In this document: one piece after another, positions 1 to 8,742 of the stretch | Layout: every line of letters starts with the position of its first letter | How positions within the stretch are numbered: the stretch's first letter is position 1 | NCBI GenBank assembly: GCA_003075315.1 | Contig: QDFQ01000001.1 | Span: 1,283,998-1,347,997 of the forward strand | Direction of reading: 5' to 3' | Length of the DNA stretch: 64,000 nucleotides | DNA from: Arthrobacter sp. TPD3018 | Lineage (GTDB): Bacteria > Pseudomonadota > Alphaproteobacteria > Sphingomonadales > Sphingomonadaceae | Notes under the pieces: generated by a model | Databases searched by the model: none | Seen by the model: only the letters and a program-made list of their open reading frames with translations | What the model was told of the DNA's origin: nothing | Position numbers and translations under genes: made by a program

Positions 1-1
1 G

Positions 2-2641
2 CTGTCCGACGAGGAACTGTCGGGCCAGACCGCCAAGTTCCGCGAGCAGCTGGCGAACGGCACCAAGCTCGACGATCTGTTGCCCGAAGCCTTCGCCACG
101 GTGCGCGAGGCGGCGGTGCGCGTGCTCGGCATGCGCCACTTCGACGTGCAGATGATCGGTGGCATCGTGCTCCACCGCGGCGAGATCGCCGAGATGCGCA
201 CGGGTGAGGGCAAGACGCTGGTCGCGACGCTGGCCACCTATCTCAACGCGCTGCCGGGCGATGGCGTCCACGTCATCACCGTCAACGACTATCTCGCTGC
301 GCGCGACGCGGAGTGGATGGGCCAGGTCTATCGCTTCCTCGGGTTGACGGTCGGCGTCATCATCCCGAACCTGACCGACGAACAGCGCCGCGCCGCCTAT
401 AATAGCGACATCACCTACGGCACGAACAACGAGTTCGGCTTCGACTATCTGCGCGACAACATGAAGTACGAGCGCAGCAGCATGGTGCAGCGCGCCTTTG
501 CCATGGCGATCGTCGACGAGGTCGATTCGGTGCTGATCGACGAGGCACGCACCCCGCTCATCATCTCGGGGCCCACCGACGACAAGTCGGAGCTGTACAT
601 GAGCGTCGACGCGATCGTGAAGCAGCTGACCCCCGACGATTACGAAAAGGATGAAAAGCAGAAGACGATCATCCTGACCGAAGACGGCACCGAACGCGCC
701 GAGCGTCTGCTGGAAGCTGCCGGCCTGCTGCAGGGCGCGAACCTATACGATTTCGAAAACACGCAGGTCGTTCATCACCTCAATCAGTCGCTGCGCGCGA
801 ACATGATGTTCAAGGCCGACACCGATTATATCGTCAAGGACGGCAAGGTCGTCATCATCGACGAATTCACCGGCCGTATGATGGATGGGCGCCGCTGGTC
901 GGACGGCCTGCACCAGGCGGTCGAGGCGAAGGAGGGCGTCACGATCGAGCCCGAGAACCAGACGATGGCCTCGATCACCTTCCAGAACTATTTCCGCATG
1001 TACCCGAAGCTTGCCGGCATGACCGGCACCGCGGCGACCGAGGCGGCCGAATTCTACGACATCTACAAGATGAACGTCGTGACGATCCCCACCAACGTGC
1101 CGGTGCAGCGGATCGACGAGGAAGACGAATTCTACAAGGACACCAACGACAAGTTCCGCGCGATCGCCAAGAAGATCCGCGAACATGCCGCGCTGGGTCA
1201 GCCGGTGCTGGTCGGCACGGTGTCGATCGAAAAGTCCGAACTGCTCAGCGAATTCCTGGTGCAGGAAGGCGTCGAGCATAAGGTGCTGAACGCGCGCTAC
1301 CACGAGATGGAGGCGCATATCGTCGCTCAGGCGGGCCGGAAGGCCGCCGTCACGATCGCGACCAACATGGCGGGCCGCGGCACCGACATCAAACTCGGCG
1401 GCAACCTCGAATTCCGCATGCTCGACGAGCATCCGGACCTCGTCGAGGGCACGCCGGAATACGAGGCCGAGGCGACGCGCATCCGCGCCGAGATCGAGGT
1501 CGAGAAGCAGGAAGTGCTCGCCGCGGGCGGTCTGTTCGTGCTCGGCACCGAACGCCACGAATCGCGCCGCATCGACAACCAGCTGCGCGGCCGTTCGGGT
1601 CGCCAGGGCGATCCAGGCCTGTCGCGCTTCTACCTCAGCCTGGACGACGATCTGCTGCGCATCTTCGGGCCGGATACGCTGTTTGCGCGCATGATGCGTT
1701 CGAACATCGAGGACGGCGAGGCGATCGGCAGCAAGTGGCTGTCGAAGGCGATCGAGACCGCTCAGAAGAAGGTCGAGGCGCGCAACTACGACATCCGCAA
1801 ACAGGTCGTCGAATATGATGACGTGATGAACGACCAGCGCAAGGTGATCTACGAACAGCGCGCCGACATCATGGATGCCGACGCGGTGGGCGACGTCGTT
1901 ACCGACATGCGTGCCGAGACGGTCAACGTCATCGTCGGCGGTGCGTGCCCGCCCAACAGCTATCCCGAGCAATGGGATATCGCCGGCATGAAGGCGGGCT
2001 TGGTCGACGTGCTCAACCTCGACCTGCCGGTCGACGACTGGCTGAAGGAAGAGGCGATCGATCCCGAGATCGTCGAAGAGCGTGTGCAGGAAGCCGCCGA
2101 TGCCGCCATCGCCGCCAAGTCGGCGGAGCTGGAGCCGGAGACGTGGACGCAGGTCGAAAAGTCGATCCTGCTCCAGAACCTGGACCATCACTGGAAGGAG
2201 CATCTCGCGACGCTCGACGCGCTGCGTCAGGTCGTCCACCTGCGCGCCTATGCGCAGAAGACGCCGATCAACGAGTATAAGCAGGAGGCGTTCAGCCTGT
2301 TCCAGCGCATGCTCGACGCGATCCGCGAGGACGTGACGAAGACGATCGCGCACGCGCAATTCCAGATGCAGCCGCTGCCGACCGATTTGCCCGAACTGCC
2401 GGACTTCATCACCACGCATTTCGACCCGTTCACGGGCGAAGACGATTCGAACGACATCGACGCCGGCACGATGGGGCGGATCACCGCACAGATCCCGCCG
2501 ATGCAGATGATGCAGCCGGATGTGCCGACCGAGCTGGGCGACAATCCGGAACTGTGGGACGGCCGCGTGAACCGCAATGCGCCGTGTCCGTGCGGTTCGG
2601 GGCGCAAGTACAAGCACTGCCACGGCGCGGTGACGGCGTAA
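2..2641 (+). CDS. secA: Preprotein translocase ATPase SecA (5' end outside window)
   Basis: Motor ATPase of the Sec pathway that pushes unfolded preproteins through SecYEG at the inner membrane. The frame is open from base 2, so the gene begins before the window; 879 residues are visible and roughly 30 are probably missing. Seen in order: the Walker A segment MRTGEGKT, the DEAD-type Walker B segment [14 protein letters not shown], the motif GTDIKLGGN, a [11 protein letters not shown] motif, and a C-terminal SEC-C zinc motif [14 protein letters not shown] that binds SecB and phospholipid in the family. A TTG codon at 80 could be read as a start, but the protein sequence upstream of it already matches SecA. 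A repeat element and a terminator follow the gene. Confidence 0.97.
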   Translation: MSDEELSGQTAKFREQLANGTKLDDLLPEAFATVREAAVRVLGMRHFDVQMIGGIVLHRGEIAEMRTGEGKTLVATLATYLNALPGDGVHVITVNDYLAARDAEWMGQVYRFLGLTVGVIIPNLTDEQRRAAYNSDITYGTNNEFGFDYLRDNMKYERSSMVQRAFAMAIVDEVDSVLIDEARTPLIISGPTDDKSELYMSVDAIVKQLTPDDYEKDEKQKTIILTEDGTERAERLLEAAGLLQGANLYDFENTQVVHHLNQSLRANMMFKADTDYIVKDGKVVIIDEFTGRMMDGRRWSDGLHQAVEAKEGVTIEPENQTMASITFQNYFRMYPKLAGMTGTAATEAAEFYDIYKMNVVTIPTNVPVQRIDEEDEFYKDTNDKFRAIAKKIREHAALGQPVLVGTVSIEKSELLSEFLVQEGVEHKVLNARYHEMEAHIVAQAGRKAAVTIATNMAGRGTDIKLGGNLEFRMLDEHPDLVEGTPEYEAEATRIRAEIEVEKQEVLAAGGLFVLGTERHESRRIDNQLRGRSGRQGDPGLSRFYLSLDDDLLRIFGPDTLFARMMRSNIEDGEAIGSKWLSKAIETAQKKVEARNYDIRKQVVEYDDVMNDQRKVIYEQRADIMDADAVGDVVTDMRAETVNVIVGGACPPNSYPEQWDIAGMKAGLVDVLNLDLPVDDWLKEEAIDPEIVEERVQEAADAAIAAKSAELEPETWTQVEKSILLQNLDHHWKEHLATLDALRQVVHLRAYAQKTPINEYKQEAFSLFQRMLDAIREDVTKTIAHAQFQMQPLPTDLPELPDFITTHFDPFTGEDDSNDIDAGTMGRITAQIPPMQMMQPDVPTELGDNPELWDGRVNRNAPCPCGSGRKYKHCHGAVTA

Positions 2642-2666
2642 GGGCTGGGGCGCTTTTAAACACGTC

Positions 2667-2773
2667 CGTCGCCCCGGACTCGTTCCGGGGTCCCACCGTG
2701 CGGCAAGGGGGCGTTGGAGCCTCCAGCGCTGCCCCCGCGGCCCAGTGGACCCCGGAACAAGTCCGGGGTGACG
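2667..2773. repeat. ~108-bp palindromic intergenic repeat, copy 1
   Basis: Inverted ends: the left arm begins at 2667 with CGTCGCCCCGGACTCGTTCC and the right arm ends at 2773 with the matching complement. Interior is unrelated GC-rich sequence. Same family as the copies at 12267, 45819 and 56574. It lies between the convergent secA and lipoprotein genes, before their shared terminator. Confidence 0.85.
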
Positions 2774-2800
2774 GCGGTAATTCCACAGCCGCTACACATG

Positions 2801-2840
2801 AAAAAAGGCCGGTCCACCCTGCGGTGAGCCGGCCTTTTTC
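2801..2840. terminator. Bidirectional intrinsic terminator between secA and the lipoprotein gene
   Basis: An 11-bp stem, AAAAAGGCCGG paired with CCGGCCTTTTT, with an inner CACC/GGTG extension. The A-tract on one side and T-tract on the other let it serve both convergent genes. Confidence 0.85.
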
Positions 2841-2858
2841 GTTACATCTGAAGCAGTC

Positions 2859-3449
2859 TTACTTCGGCAGCACCACGCTCGGGCCGATGCTGTTGACCAC
2901 CGCGCGGGCGTCGAAGGCGCGCAGGTTGTCGCGTGGGATCGGGCCCTTGCGCATCACGATCTCGGCGCTCGCTTCGTAGCGATCGATCGTACGGATGTCG
3001 AAGTCGTTGCCCCAGGGGCCGAAGCCGCCGCCGAACCATGGGTCCCACGTGCGCCAGCCGAACCCGCGGCCATAATAACGCCACGACGGACCCCAATAGC
3101 CGCCGAAGCCACCATAGCCCCAGCCGCCGCCGATGCCCGGCGTCGTATAGGTGCGGGACTGCAGATCGGTGTCGCGGTTCGCCATGACGAAATAGTCATA
3201 GCCGTTCTGCAACGTCAGTTCCGCGGCGCGGAACAGCAGATAGCGTTCCACCGTGTCGCGGGACGTCACGCTGTTCCCGGCGAAATTGACCAGGAATCGA
3301 CCCGGTTCGATCTGACGGTCGCTATAGCCGGTGCGATTGAGACCCTGCCCGGTGGCGGGGCGATAGGTGGTTTCGGTCGCGCAGCCCGCGACCATCAACG
3401 TGGAGGCGGCGAGCGCCGCGACCATAGCCTTGCGGCCAAGATGCATCAT
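2859..3449 (-). CDS. CC0125/CC1285-family lipoprotein
   Basis: 196-residue exported lipoprotein of unknown function. The signal peptide ends in a lipobox, LMVAGC, so Cys23 should be lipidated. The middle (about 120-155) is rich in Gly, Trp and Tyr (GGFGGYWGPSWRYYGRGFGW), as is usual in this family, and the C-terminal third (EIVMRKG...NLRAFDARAV) is the conserved part. Two adjacent ATGs (3449, 3446) are possible; GGAG lies about 10 nt upstream of the first. It is transcribed alone and ends at the shared terminator at 2801-2840. Family assignment is by recall of the sequence pattern. Confidence 0.8.
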   Translation of the reverse strand: MMHLGRKAMVAALAASTLMVAGCATETTYRPATGQGLNRTGYSDRQIEPGRFLVNFAGNSVTSRDTVERYLLFRAAELTLQNGYDYFVMANRDTDLQSRTYTTPGIGGGWGYGGFGGYWGPSWRYYGRGFGWRTWDPWFGGGFGPWGNDFDIRTIDRYEASAEIVMRKGPIPRDNLRAFDARAVVNSIGPSVVLPK

Positions 3450-3560
3450 GACACCAATACTCCATTCGCGCGCGGGTGCGGCGAACCCTCGCGCGTATAT
3501 CCACTTCCGTCCGAACGAGCGATGAACGACTTGGCTCCGTCCGGCAACGTTTCGTCGCGA

Positions 3561-3977
3561 TCACGCGCCGATGACATGCAGGGCAATGCTGCGCCGATGC
3601 GGCGCAAGCCGGTGTTCGAACAGATAGATGCCCTGCCACGTGCCCAGCATCGGTTCGCCGTCTGCGATCGGTATCGACAGCTGAACACCGGTCAGTGCGG
3701 CTTTCAGGTGCGCGGGCATATCGTCCGGCCCTTCGTCGTCGTGCTCGTACGTACTGCTTTCGGGAGCGAGTCGGTCGAAATAGGCCTCCATGTCGCGGCG
3801 GACGGCCGGTGCGGCATTTTCCTGGACGACCAGCGAGGCGGAGGTATGTCGGCAGAATAGGGTGAGCAGGCCTTCGCCGATCCCCTGCGCCGCCACCCAA
3901 TCGCGGACGGGCGCGGTGATGTCGACCAGCCCCTTGCGGCGCGTCTGGATCGTCAGCGTGCCGACCGACTGATGCAT
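3561..3977 (-). CDS. yjbQ: YjbQ-family (UPF0047) protein
   Basis: 138 residues, the full length of the YjbQ/UPF0047 family, small trimeric cytosolic proteins for which a weak secondary thiamine-phosphate synthase activity is reported. Family signatures seen: the core LLTLFCRHTSASLVVQEN, the segment PAHLKAALTG and the C-terminal LGTWQGIYLFEHR, which carries conserved residues around a metal/phosphate pocket. The start has a good ribosome site, AAGGAG, 7 nt upstream. It is divergent from the small membrane protein gene at 4061. The physiological role is not settled. Confidence 0.9.
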   Translation of the reverse strand: MHQSVGTLTIQTRRKGLVDITAPVRDWVAAQGIGEGLLTLFCRHTSASLVVQENAAPAVRRDMEAYFDRLAPESSTYEHDDEGPDDMPAHLKAALTGVQLSIPIADGEPMLGTWQGIYLFEHRLAPHRRSIALHVIGA

Positions 3978-4060
3978 GTTGGCTCCTTTTCGCAGTTAAG
4001 ATCCGTTGCCAACGCGCTGCCGCCGCGTTCGGACCCTGACTGCGCCAAAGGATATAAGCG

Positions 4061-4186
4061 ATGCCCGACCAAAACCCACTGCACCGTGGCCCCCAGCGGC
4101 GCGCCGTACCGCGCATGCTGACCTTCATCGCGACGATCGCGCTGATCGCGGTAGCGCTGGTGGTCGGGTTCACCTTCGCGCGCTGA
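4061..4186 (+). CDS. Small single-pass membrane protein, 41 residues
   Basis: Not a recognised family. ATG at 4061 is preceded by AAAGGA with 8-nt spacing. The first 18 residues are polar and basic (QRRAVPR), followed by one hydrophobic helix of about 20 residues (residues 19-39, LTFIATIALIAVALVVG) and a short FTFAR end. The charge pattern predicts the N-terminus in the cytoplasm. It is divergent from yjbQ with 83 bp between starts. Support is the ribosome site and transmembrane pattern only. Confidence 0.6.
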   Translation: MPDQNPLHRGPQRRAVPRMLTFIATIALIAVALVVGFTFAR

Positions 4187-4368
4187 TAGAGCAATGCGAT
4201 TTCTGGACGGGTGGCAAGCGGCCGGCTGCCGGGATCGCCTACTGATGCCTTCGGACGCCGTCAAAGACGGTCGCTCGGCACGTTTGGTTGAAAAGGCGAT
4301 CGTCGGGCCCGGGACGGCCGGCACGCGTCGCCGCGTCCAATGCCGTCCGGCTCCGATCCGTTGGAAAA
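4187..4368. other. Non-coding gap, nothing recognised
   Basis: 182 bp between the 3' ends of two convergent small membrane protein genes. I see no clear hairpin with a T-tract and no open frame with a credible ribosome site. Confidence 0.5.
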
Positions 4369-4470
4369 CTATTCGCTGTCGACGGGTTTCTTGGCGGTGA
4401 CGGCCATCAGCACGGGGACGGTCAACAGGGCGGCAGCCATGGCGCCGATCGCCACTTCCAGAAAGATCAT
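4369..4470 (-). CDS. Small single-pass membrane protein, 33 residues
   Basis: ATG at 4470 is preceded by the strong ribosome site GGAGAGG about 7 nt away. The protein is a single hydrophobic segment (MIFLEVAIGAMAAALLTVPV...) followed by a short polar tail KKPVDSE ending in TAG. No family recognised. It lies between tRNA-Asn and the convergent 41-residue membrane protein gene. Confidence 0.55.
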   Translation of the reverse strand: MIFLEVAIGAMAAALLTVPVLMAVTAKKPVDSE

Positions 4471-4591
4471 AGCAAAGCCTCTCCAGCGGAAGCGTTGATC
4501 GCTTCTCGCATGGCGGCATGATGCGGACGAGTCGAAGCCAGCGCAAGCGATTTCGCTGGCCGGCCCAAGTCGCTGACGATGTGGTGGAAAA

Positions 4592-4666
4592 TGGCTCCCT
4601 GAGTAGGATTCGAACCTACGGCCGCTCGATTAACAGTCGAGAGCTCTACCGCTGAGCTATCAGGGA
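4592..4666 (-). tRNA. tRNA-Asn (GTT)
   Basis: 75-nt cloverleaf including an encoded CCA. The acceptor stem TCCCTGA pairs with TCAGGGA, the D-arm is TAGCTCAGCGGTAGAGC, the anticodon arm is CTCGA-CTGTTAA-TCGAG with anticodon GTT, and the T-arm carries GGTTCGAATCC. Confidence 0.97.
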
Positions 4667-4686
4667 ACGCTGCGTCGTGGAGGGCG

Positions 4687-4714
4687 TCTATACCCACGAA
4701 TTTTTGCGGCGCAA
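4687..4714 (-). promoter_or_regulatory. Predicted promoter of tRNA-Asn
   Basis: On the minus strand a -35-like TTGCGC (4714-4709) and a -10-like TATAGA (4692-4687) are separated by 16 bp, about 20 bp upstream of the mature tRNA 5' end. Prediction from pattern only. Confidence 0.5.
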
Positions 4715-4758
4715 CCCGTTAAAGCGAGTTTTCCACAGCTTCGTGCGGCATCGGCGCC

Positions 4759-5538
4759 TCAGGCGATGAATTGCTCCATCGTGATGCGGTCGTCGAGCGC
4801 ATGTTCGGGGTCGAACAACAGGGTCAGCTCGCGCGCACGGTCGATCGCGACGCTGACCTCGGCGACATCGCGGAATTCGCGCTGGTCGGCGACGGCGGAT
4901 ACCGGGCGCTTGGCGGCATCGAGCACGCGCAGCGATATGCGCGCCTTGTCGGGCAGGATCGCGCCGCGCCAGCGCCGCGGGCGGAACGGGCTGATCGGCG
5001 TCAGGGCCAGCATGTTCGACCCAAGGGGCAGGATGGGACCCTGCGCGGACAGGTTGTACGCGGTCGACCCCGCCGGCGTGGCGACGAGGATGCCGTCGCA
5101 CGCCAGTTCGGGCATCACGACGCGTTCGTTGACCGTCACCTCCAGCTTCGCGGTCTGGCGGGTTTCGCGCAGGAGCGAGACTTCGTTGATCGCCGGCGCC
5201 TGATGGACGCGGCCGTCGATGCCGGTGACGGTGGCGGCGAGGGGGGACACCTTGAACGGCTTGGCGCGCGCCAGCCGCTCGTCGATGCCGTGGCGGCGCC
5301 ACTCGTTCATCATGAAGCCGACCGTGCCGAGGTTCATCCCAAAGACGGGCACGGGCGGCCGGCGCCGGTCGAGCAGGCCGTGCAGCGTCTGGAGCATGAA
5401 GCCATCACCGCCCAGCGCGATGATGACGTCGGCCTCGGCCGGATCGACCCAGTCGGCGGCATCCGCCAGCTCGGCGGCAGCGGCGCGGGCAGGGGCCGTG
5501 GGCGAGGCGACCAGCGCCCGCCGCTGATAGTCGGTCAT
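4759..5538 (-). CDS. nadK: NAD kinase
   Basis: Phosphorylates NAD to NADP in the cytosol. 259 residues. The diagnostic nucleotide motif GGDG appears in IIALGGDGFMLQTLHG (about residues 42-45), and the second family motif is in CDGILVATPAGSTAYNLSAQGPI. The C-terminal half is the beta-rich NAD-binding domain. The start codon overlaps the stop of moaA by ATGA (4 bp), so the two are translationally coupled and almost certainly one transcript. tRNA-Asn follows on the same strand. Confidence 0.95.
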   Translation of the reverse strand: MTDYQRRALVASPTAPARAAAAELADAADWVDPAEADVIIALGGDGFMLQTLHGLLDRRRPPVPVFGMNLGTVGFMMNEWRRHGIDERLARAKPFKVSPLAATVTGIDGRVHQAPAINEVSLLRETRQTAKLEVTVNERVVMPELACDGILVATPAGSTAYNLSAQGPILPLGSNMLALTPISPFRPRRWRGAILPDKARISLRVLDAAKRPVSAVADQREFRDVAEVSVAIDRARELTLLFDPEHALDDRITMEQFIA

Positions 5539-6548
5539 CCCCCGGTCACGCTCATATGGCGCGCCACCGCAGGTGCAGCGCCAGCGGCGATGCGGAAATC
5601 GTGACGGGCAGGCTTGCGCAGCAAACCGCGATCGATCGCGGCATCCAGGCCGTCGATCCCACCGTCGCGCAGTGCCACCTTGAGGTCGACCTGATCGTCA
5701 TGACCCAGGCACATATAGAGTTTGCCCTCGGTCGTCAGCCGCACGCGGTTGCAGCCGTCGCAAAAATTGGCGGTGAGTGGCGAGATGAGGCCGAGGCGGG
5801 TCGCAGTGCCCTCGACCTGCCAATAGCGTGCCGGGCCACCCGTGCGGTGCGTAGCGCGATACAGCGGGAAACGCGCCGCCAGCGCCTCGAACACGCGGGT
5901 CAGGGGCACGAAGCGGTCGGTGCGATCCTCATCCACCGCGCCCAGCGGCATCGTTTCGATCAGCGACAGGTCATGGCCTTCGTCGATACACCATTGCAGC
6001 ATCGCGGGAATTTCGTCTTCGTTGAGGCCCGCGAGTGCGACGGCGTTGATCTTCACCGCCAGCCCAGCGCGCTTCGCGGCGGCGATGCCGTCCAGCACCT
6101 GCGCCAGGTCGCCATGACGTGTGATGTAGCGGAAGCGATCGGGATCGAGGCTGTCGAGGCTGACGTTGATCCGCCGGATCCCGGCATCCACCAGCGCATC
6201 GGCGTGCTGCGCGAGCCGGGTGCCGTTGGTCGTCATCGTCAGCTCGTCGAGCCCGGCCCCCACGTGCCGTCCCAGCCTGTGGACCAGATCGGCTACGTCG
6301 CGGCGCACCAGCGGCTCCCCGCCCGACAGGCGGATCTTCGTCACGCCGCGCGCGATAAAGCGTTCGGCGATGATCGCGATTTCGTCGAGGGTCAGCAGCT
6401 TGGCGCGGGGCAGAAAGGTCATCTGCTCCGCCATGCAATAGCGGCAGCGCAGGTCGCACCGATCGGTGACGGAGATGCGCAAATAGCGGATCGTCCGTCC
6501 CTGCGGATCGACCAGCGGGTCGGCGGAGGGGGCAAGGGCGCTGGTCAT
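5535..6548 (-). CDS. moaA: GTP 3',8-cyclase MoaA
   Basis: Radical-SAM enzyme for the first step of molybdenum cofactor synthesis, rearranging GTP to 3',8-cyclo-GTP. 337 residues. The N-terminal SAM cluster motif is CDLRCRYC, the SAM-binding segment is KIRLSGGEPLVR, and the second [4Fe-4S] site is CDGCNRVRLTTEGKLYMC. The protein ends in GG, the conserved C-terminal pair needed for activity in MoaA. First gene of a moaA-nadK operon. The aldehyde oxidoreductase at 26.9-30.7 kb needs this cofactor. Confidence 0.96.
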   Translation of the reverse strand: MTSALAPSADPLVDPQGRTIRYLRISVTDRCDLRCRYCMAEQMTFLPRAKLLTLDEIAIIAERFIARGVTKIRLSGGEPLVRRDVADLVHRLGRHVGAGLDELTMTTNGTRLAQHADALVDAGIRRINVSLDSLDPDRFRYITRHGDLAQVLDGIAAAKRAGLAVKINAVALAGLNEDEIPAMLQWCIDEGHDLSLIETMPLGAVDEDRTDRFVPLTRVFEALAARFPLYRATHRTGGPARYWQVEGTATRLGLISPLTANFCDGCNRVRLTTEGKLYMCLGHDDQVDLKVALRDGGIDGLDAAIDRGLLRKPARHDFRIAAGAAPAVARHMSVTGG

Positions 6549-6657
6549 GACATGGGGCTAGGCGGACAACCATCCGCCGACAAGTCCGTTCCGTTAAGCC
6601 CGCTTCACCGTGACACAGCATTGTCGGTTAACTCCCGGGCGCTTAGGCAGGACCGGA

Positions 6658-8316
6658 ATGGGGACCGTTACCGACAGCACACGATTGTTCATCGTCGCGC
6701 AGGACGATGATGCGGCAGCGCTCGCGGCGCTGGCGCAGGACGACGGCTGGGCGCCGGTCGTCGACACCGGCGGGCGCGAACTGGTCGCGCGGGCGCTGGC
6801 GAGTGGCGCGGCGGTGATCCTGGTCGATGGGCGAAAGGCGCCGGCGGCCGGTCTGGCGGCGGTGCGCGCGCTGGGCGGCCTGATCGCCGCGACTGGCGCG
6901 GCGCTGCTGGTGCTGACCGACGACGGCGATACGCTCGACAAGCTCTACACCGCGGGCGCTACGCATTTCCTGCGCGAGACGGGCGATCCGGCCGACATCC
7001 AGCTCGCGTTGCGCTTTGCGGCGCGGCACGCGACCCGCCATCAGGGCGAGCGGCGCGGCCCGGCGTTCGGACTGCGCGCCGATCCGGAAGATGTCAGCGA
7101 ACCGATTTCGGCCTGGCTCGAAGCCGGGCGGCAAGTCGGCATCGTCAGGATCGCGCTGTCGCGGCTCGATATTCTGAATGCCGCGCGGGGCCGCGCGGTG
7201 GGCGATGCGCTGATCGCCGAGGCCCATCGGCAGGTCCGTACGATGGCCGCCGAGCTGCTGGGAGACGATGCGGTGGTCGGCGCGCCGCGCGGCGGCGATA
7301 TCGTCGTCGCGGCGGTGGCGGAGCAGGGCGCGCTGGTCGGCCTCGCCCGCGCGCTGGATGGCGCCTTGTCGCGACCCATTGCGGTCGGGGGGCGACAGGC
7401 AGTGCTGGGCAGTCGCTGGAGCCTGGCGGAGAGTGCGCCGGGCGACGATGCCGCCAGCCTGCTCCACCGCGCCGCCGAGGCTTTGGTGTCGGCAAAGGCC
7501 AGCGACGGCCCGACGATCCGCGTCGCCGGCCCCGAGCACACGGCGCCGATCGATTCGCTCGCCATCGACCTGCACTTTGCGATCGAGCGCGACGAGATCG
7601 ACATCCTGTTCCAGCCGCAGGCGCGCATCGATTCGCGGCGGGTCACCGGGGTCGAGGCGCTGGCGCGCTGGCGGCATGGGCGGCTGGGCCCGCTCGGTGC
7701 CGACGTATTGTTTGCAGCGGCGGAGCGCGCCGATCTCGGCCTCGTCCTGTCCGATCATATCCAGGGGCTGGTGCTGGCGCGGATCGCCGCGTGGCCGGAG
7801 GCGCTGTCGCACGTCCGCGTCGCGCTCAACATCACCGCCGGAGACCTTGGCCGGCCCGGTTTCGCCTATTCGTTCCTGCGGCGCGTCGGCGCCAGTGGCG
7901 TGGCGTGCGACCGCCTGACGGTCGAGGTGACGGAGAGCGGCGCCATCCACAATCTCGATCGTGCGGCGGCGATCCTCACCGATCTGCGCGCGGCGGGGCT
8001 ACGCGTCGCGCTCGACGATTTCGGCACGGGCTATTCCAGCCTCGCCTACCTCACCACGCTGCCGCTCGATTACCTCAAGCTCGACAAGGCGCTGGCGCTG
8101 GGCATCGAGCGGACGCGTCGCCACCGCGGCGTGGTGCGCGCGGTGATGACGCTGGCGCGCTCGCTGGGCCTCGCGGTGGTGGCGGAGGGGATCGAGACCG
8201 ACACCCAGCGGCAGCTGTTGGCGGCGGAAGGGTGCGCCTTCTACCAGGGCTTCCTGCTCGCGCCCGCGCTGGATGACGCGGCACTCGCAGTGATGGTGGG
8301 AGACGGGACATGCTGA
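6658..8316 (+). CDS. EAL-domain c-di-GMP phosphodiesterase with degenerate GGDEF and receiver-like domain
   Basis: About 552 residues. Residues 1-115 look like a response-regulator fold with a possible phospho-Asp in VILVDGRK but no conserved Lys. A GGDEF-like domain follows with the signature degraded to RGGDIV, so cyclase activity is unlikely. The C-terminal EAL domain looks intact: EALARW, the Asn in NITAGDL, the Glu in VEVTES, DDFGTGYSS, the Lys in LKLDKA, AEGIET and QGFLLA. It probably hydrolyses c-di-GMP. I prefer ATG 6658, with AGGA just upstream, over GTG 6610. The 3' end overlaps the next gene by 7 bp. Two PilZ proteins elsewhere in the window could be downstream effectors, but nothing links them directly. 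Confidence 0.85.
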   Translation: MGTVTDSTRLFIVAQDDDAAALAALAQDDGWAPVVDTGGRELVARALASGAAVILVDGRKAPAAGLAAVRALGGLIAATGAALLVLTDDGDTLDKLYTAGATHFLRETGDPADIQLALRFAARHATRHQGERRGPAFGLRADPEDVSEPISAWLEAGRQVGIVRIALSRLDILNAARGRAVGDALIAEAHRQVRTMAAELLGDDAVVGAPRGGDIVVAAVAEQGALVGLARALDGALSRPIAVGGRQAVLGSRWSLAESAPGDDAASLLHRAAEALVSAKASDGPTIRVAGPEHTAPIDSLAIDLHFAIERDEIDILFQPQARIDSRRVTGVEALARWRHGRLGPLGADVLFAAAERADLGLVLSDHIQGLVLARIAAWPEALSHVRVALNITAGDLGRPGFAYSFLRRVGASGVACDRLTVEVTESGAIHNLDRAAAILTDLRAAGLRVALDDFGTGYSSLAYLTTLPLDYLKLDKALALGIERTRRHRGVVRAVMTLARSLGLAVVAEGIETDTQRQLLAAEGCAFYQGFLLAPALDDAALAVMVGDGTC

Positions 8317-8717
8317 TGATCGTGGCAGCGATGGCACTCCCGGCACCGGTGCAGGACGCACAGGCGGCGATCGAGGCGGCGCTGGCGGACAGCGCGGCGG
8401 GCTGGAGCGCCGGCGACATGCCCCGCTTCCTCGCGATCTACGCCGACGACGCGGTGTTCGTGACGAAGAACGGCCTCGTGCGCGGCAAGGCGGCGATCGC
8501 GGCGCGCTATGACAAGAGCTATGGCGCCGATGCGAGCAAGCGCGGCGCGCTATCGTTCCGCGTCCTCGGTTCGCGCGCGGTGGATGCGACCCACCGCATG
8601 CTGTGGGCGGAATGGCACCTGGCCTATCCCGATGGTCGCAGCGACAAGGGCGTGACGTCGCTGCTGTTCGAGAAGCAGGCCGGCGGCTGGAAGATCATCG
8701 CCGACCACAGCAGCTGA
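8310..8717 (+). CDS. NTF2-like (SnoaL/DUF4440-type) exported protein
   Basis: 135 residues. A short hydrophobic start (MLMIVAAMALPAPVQDAQA) looks like a signal peptide, followed by an NTF2-like fold: helix AAIEAALADSAAGWSAGD, then FLAIYADDAVFVTKNGLVRGKAAI, a pattern of the SnoaL/DUF4440 group, and the ending GGWKIIADHSS. Such proteins bind small ligands or act as isomerase-like folds; no substrate can be inferred. It overlaps the EAL gene by 7 bp, so the two are probably co-translated. Confidence 0.8.
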   Translation: MLMIVAAMALPAPVQDAQAAIEAALADSAAGWSAGDMPRFLAIYADDAVFVTKNGLVRGKAAIAARYDKSYGADASKRGALSFRVLGSRAVDATHRMLWAEWHLAYPDGRSDKGVTSLLFEKQAGGWKIIADHSS

Positions 8718-8742
8718 TCCTACGTTCCGTAGAAAGCTGCCA

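Noticed and set aside
743..2623. Long open frame of 626 codons antisense to secA
   Set aside because: Runs opposite a fully conserved gene; Arg/His/Asp-rich composition is typical of antisense frames in GC-rich DNA, with no domain or ribosome site.
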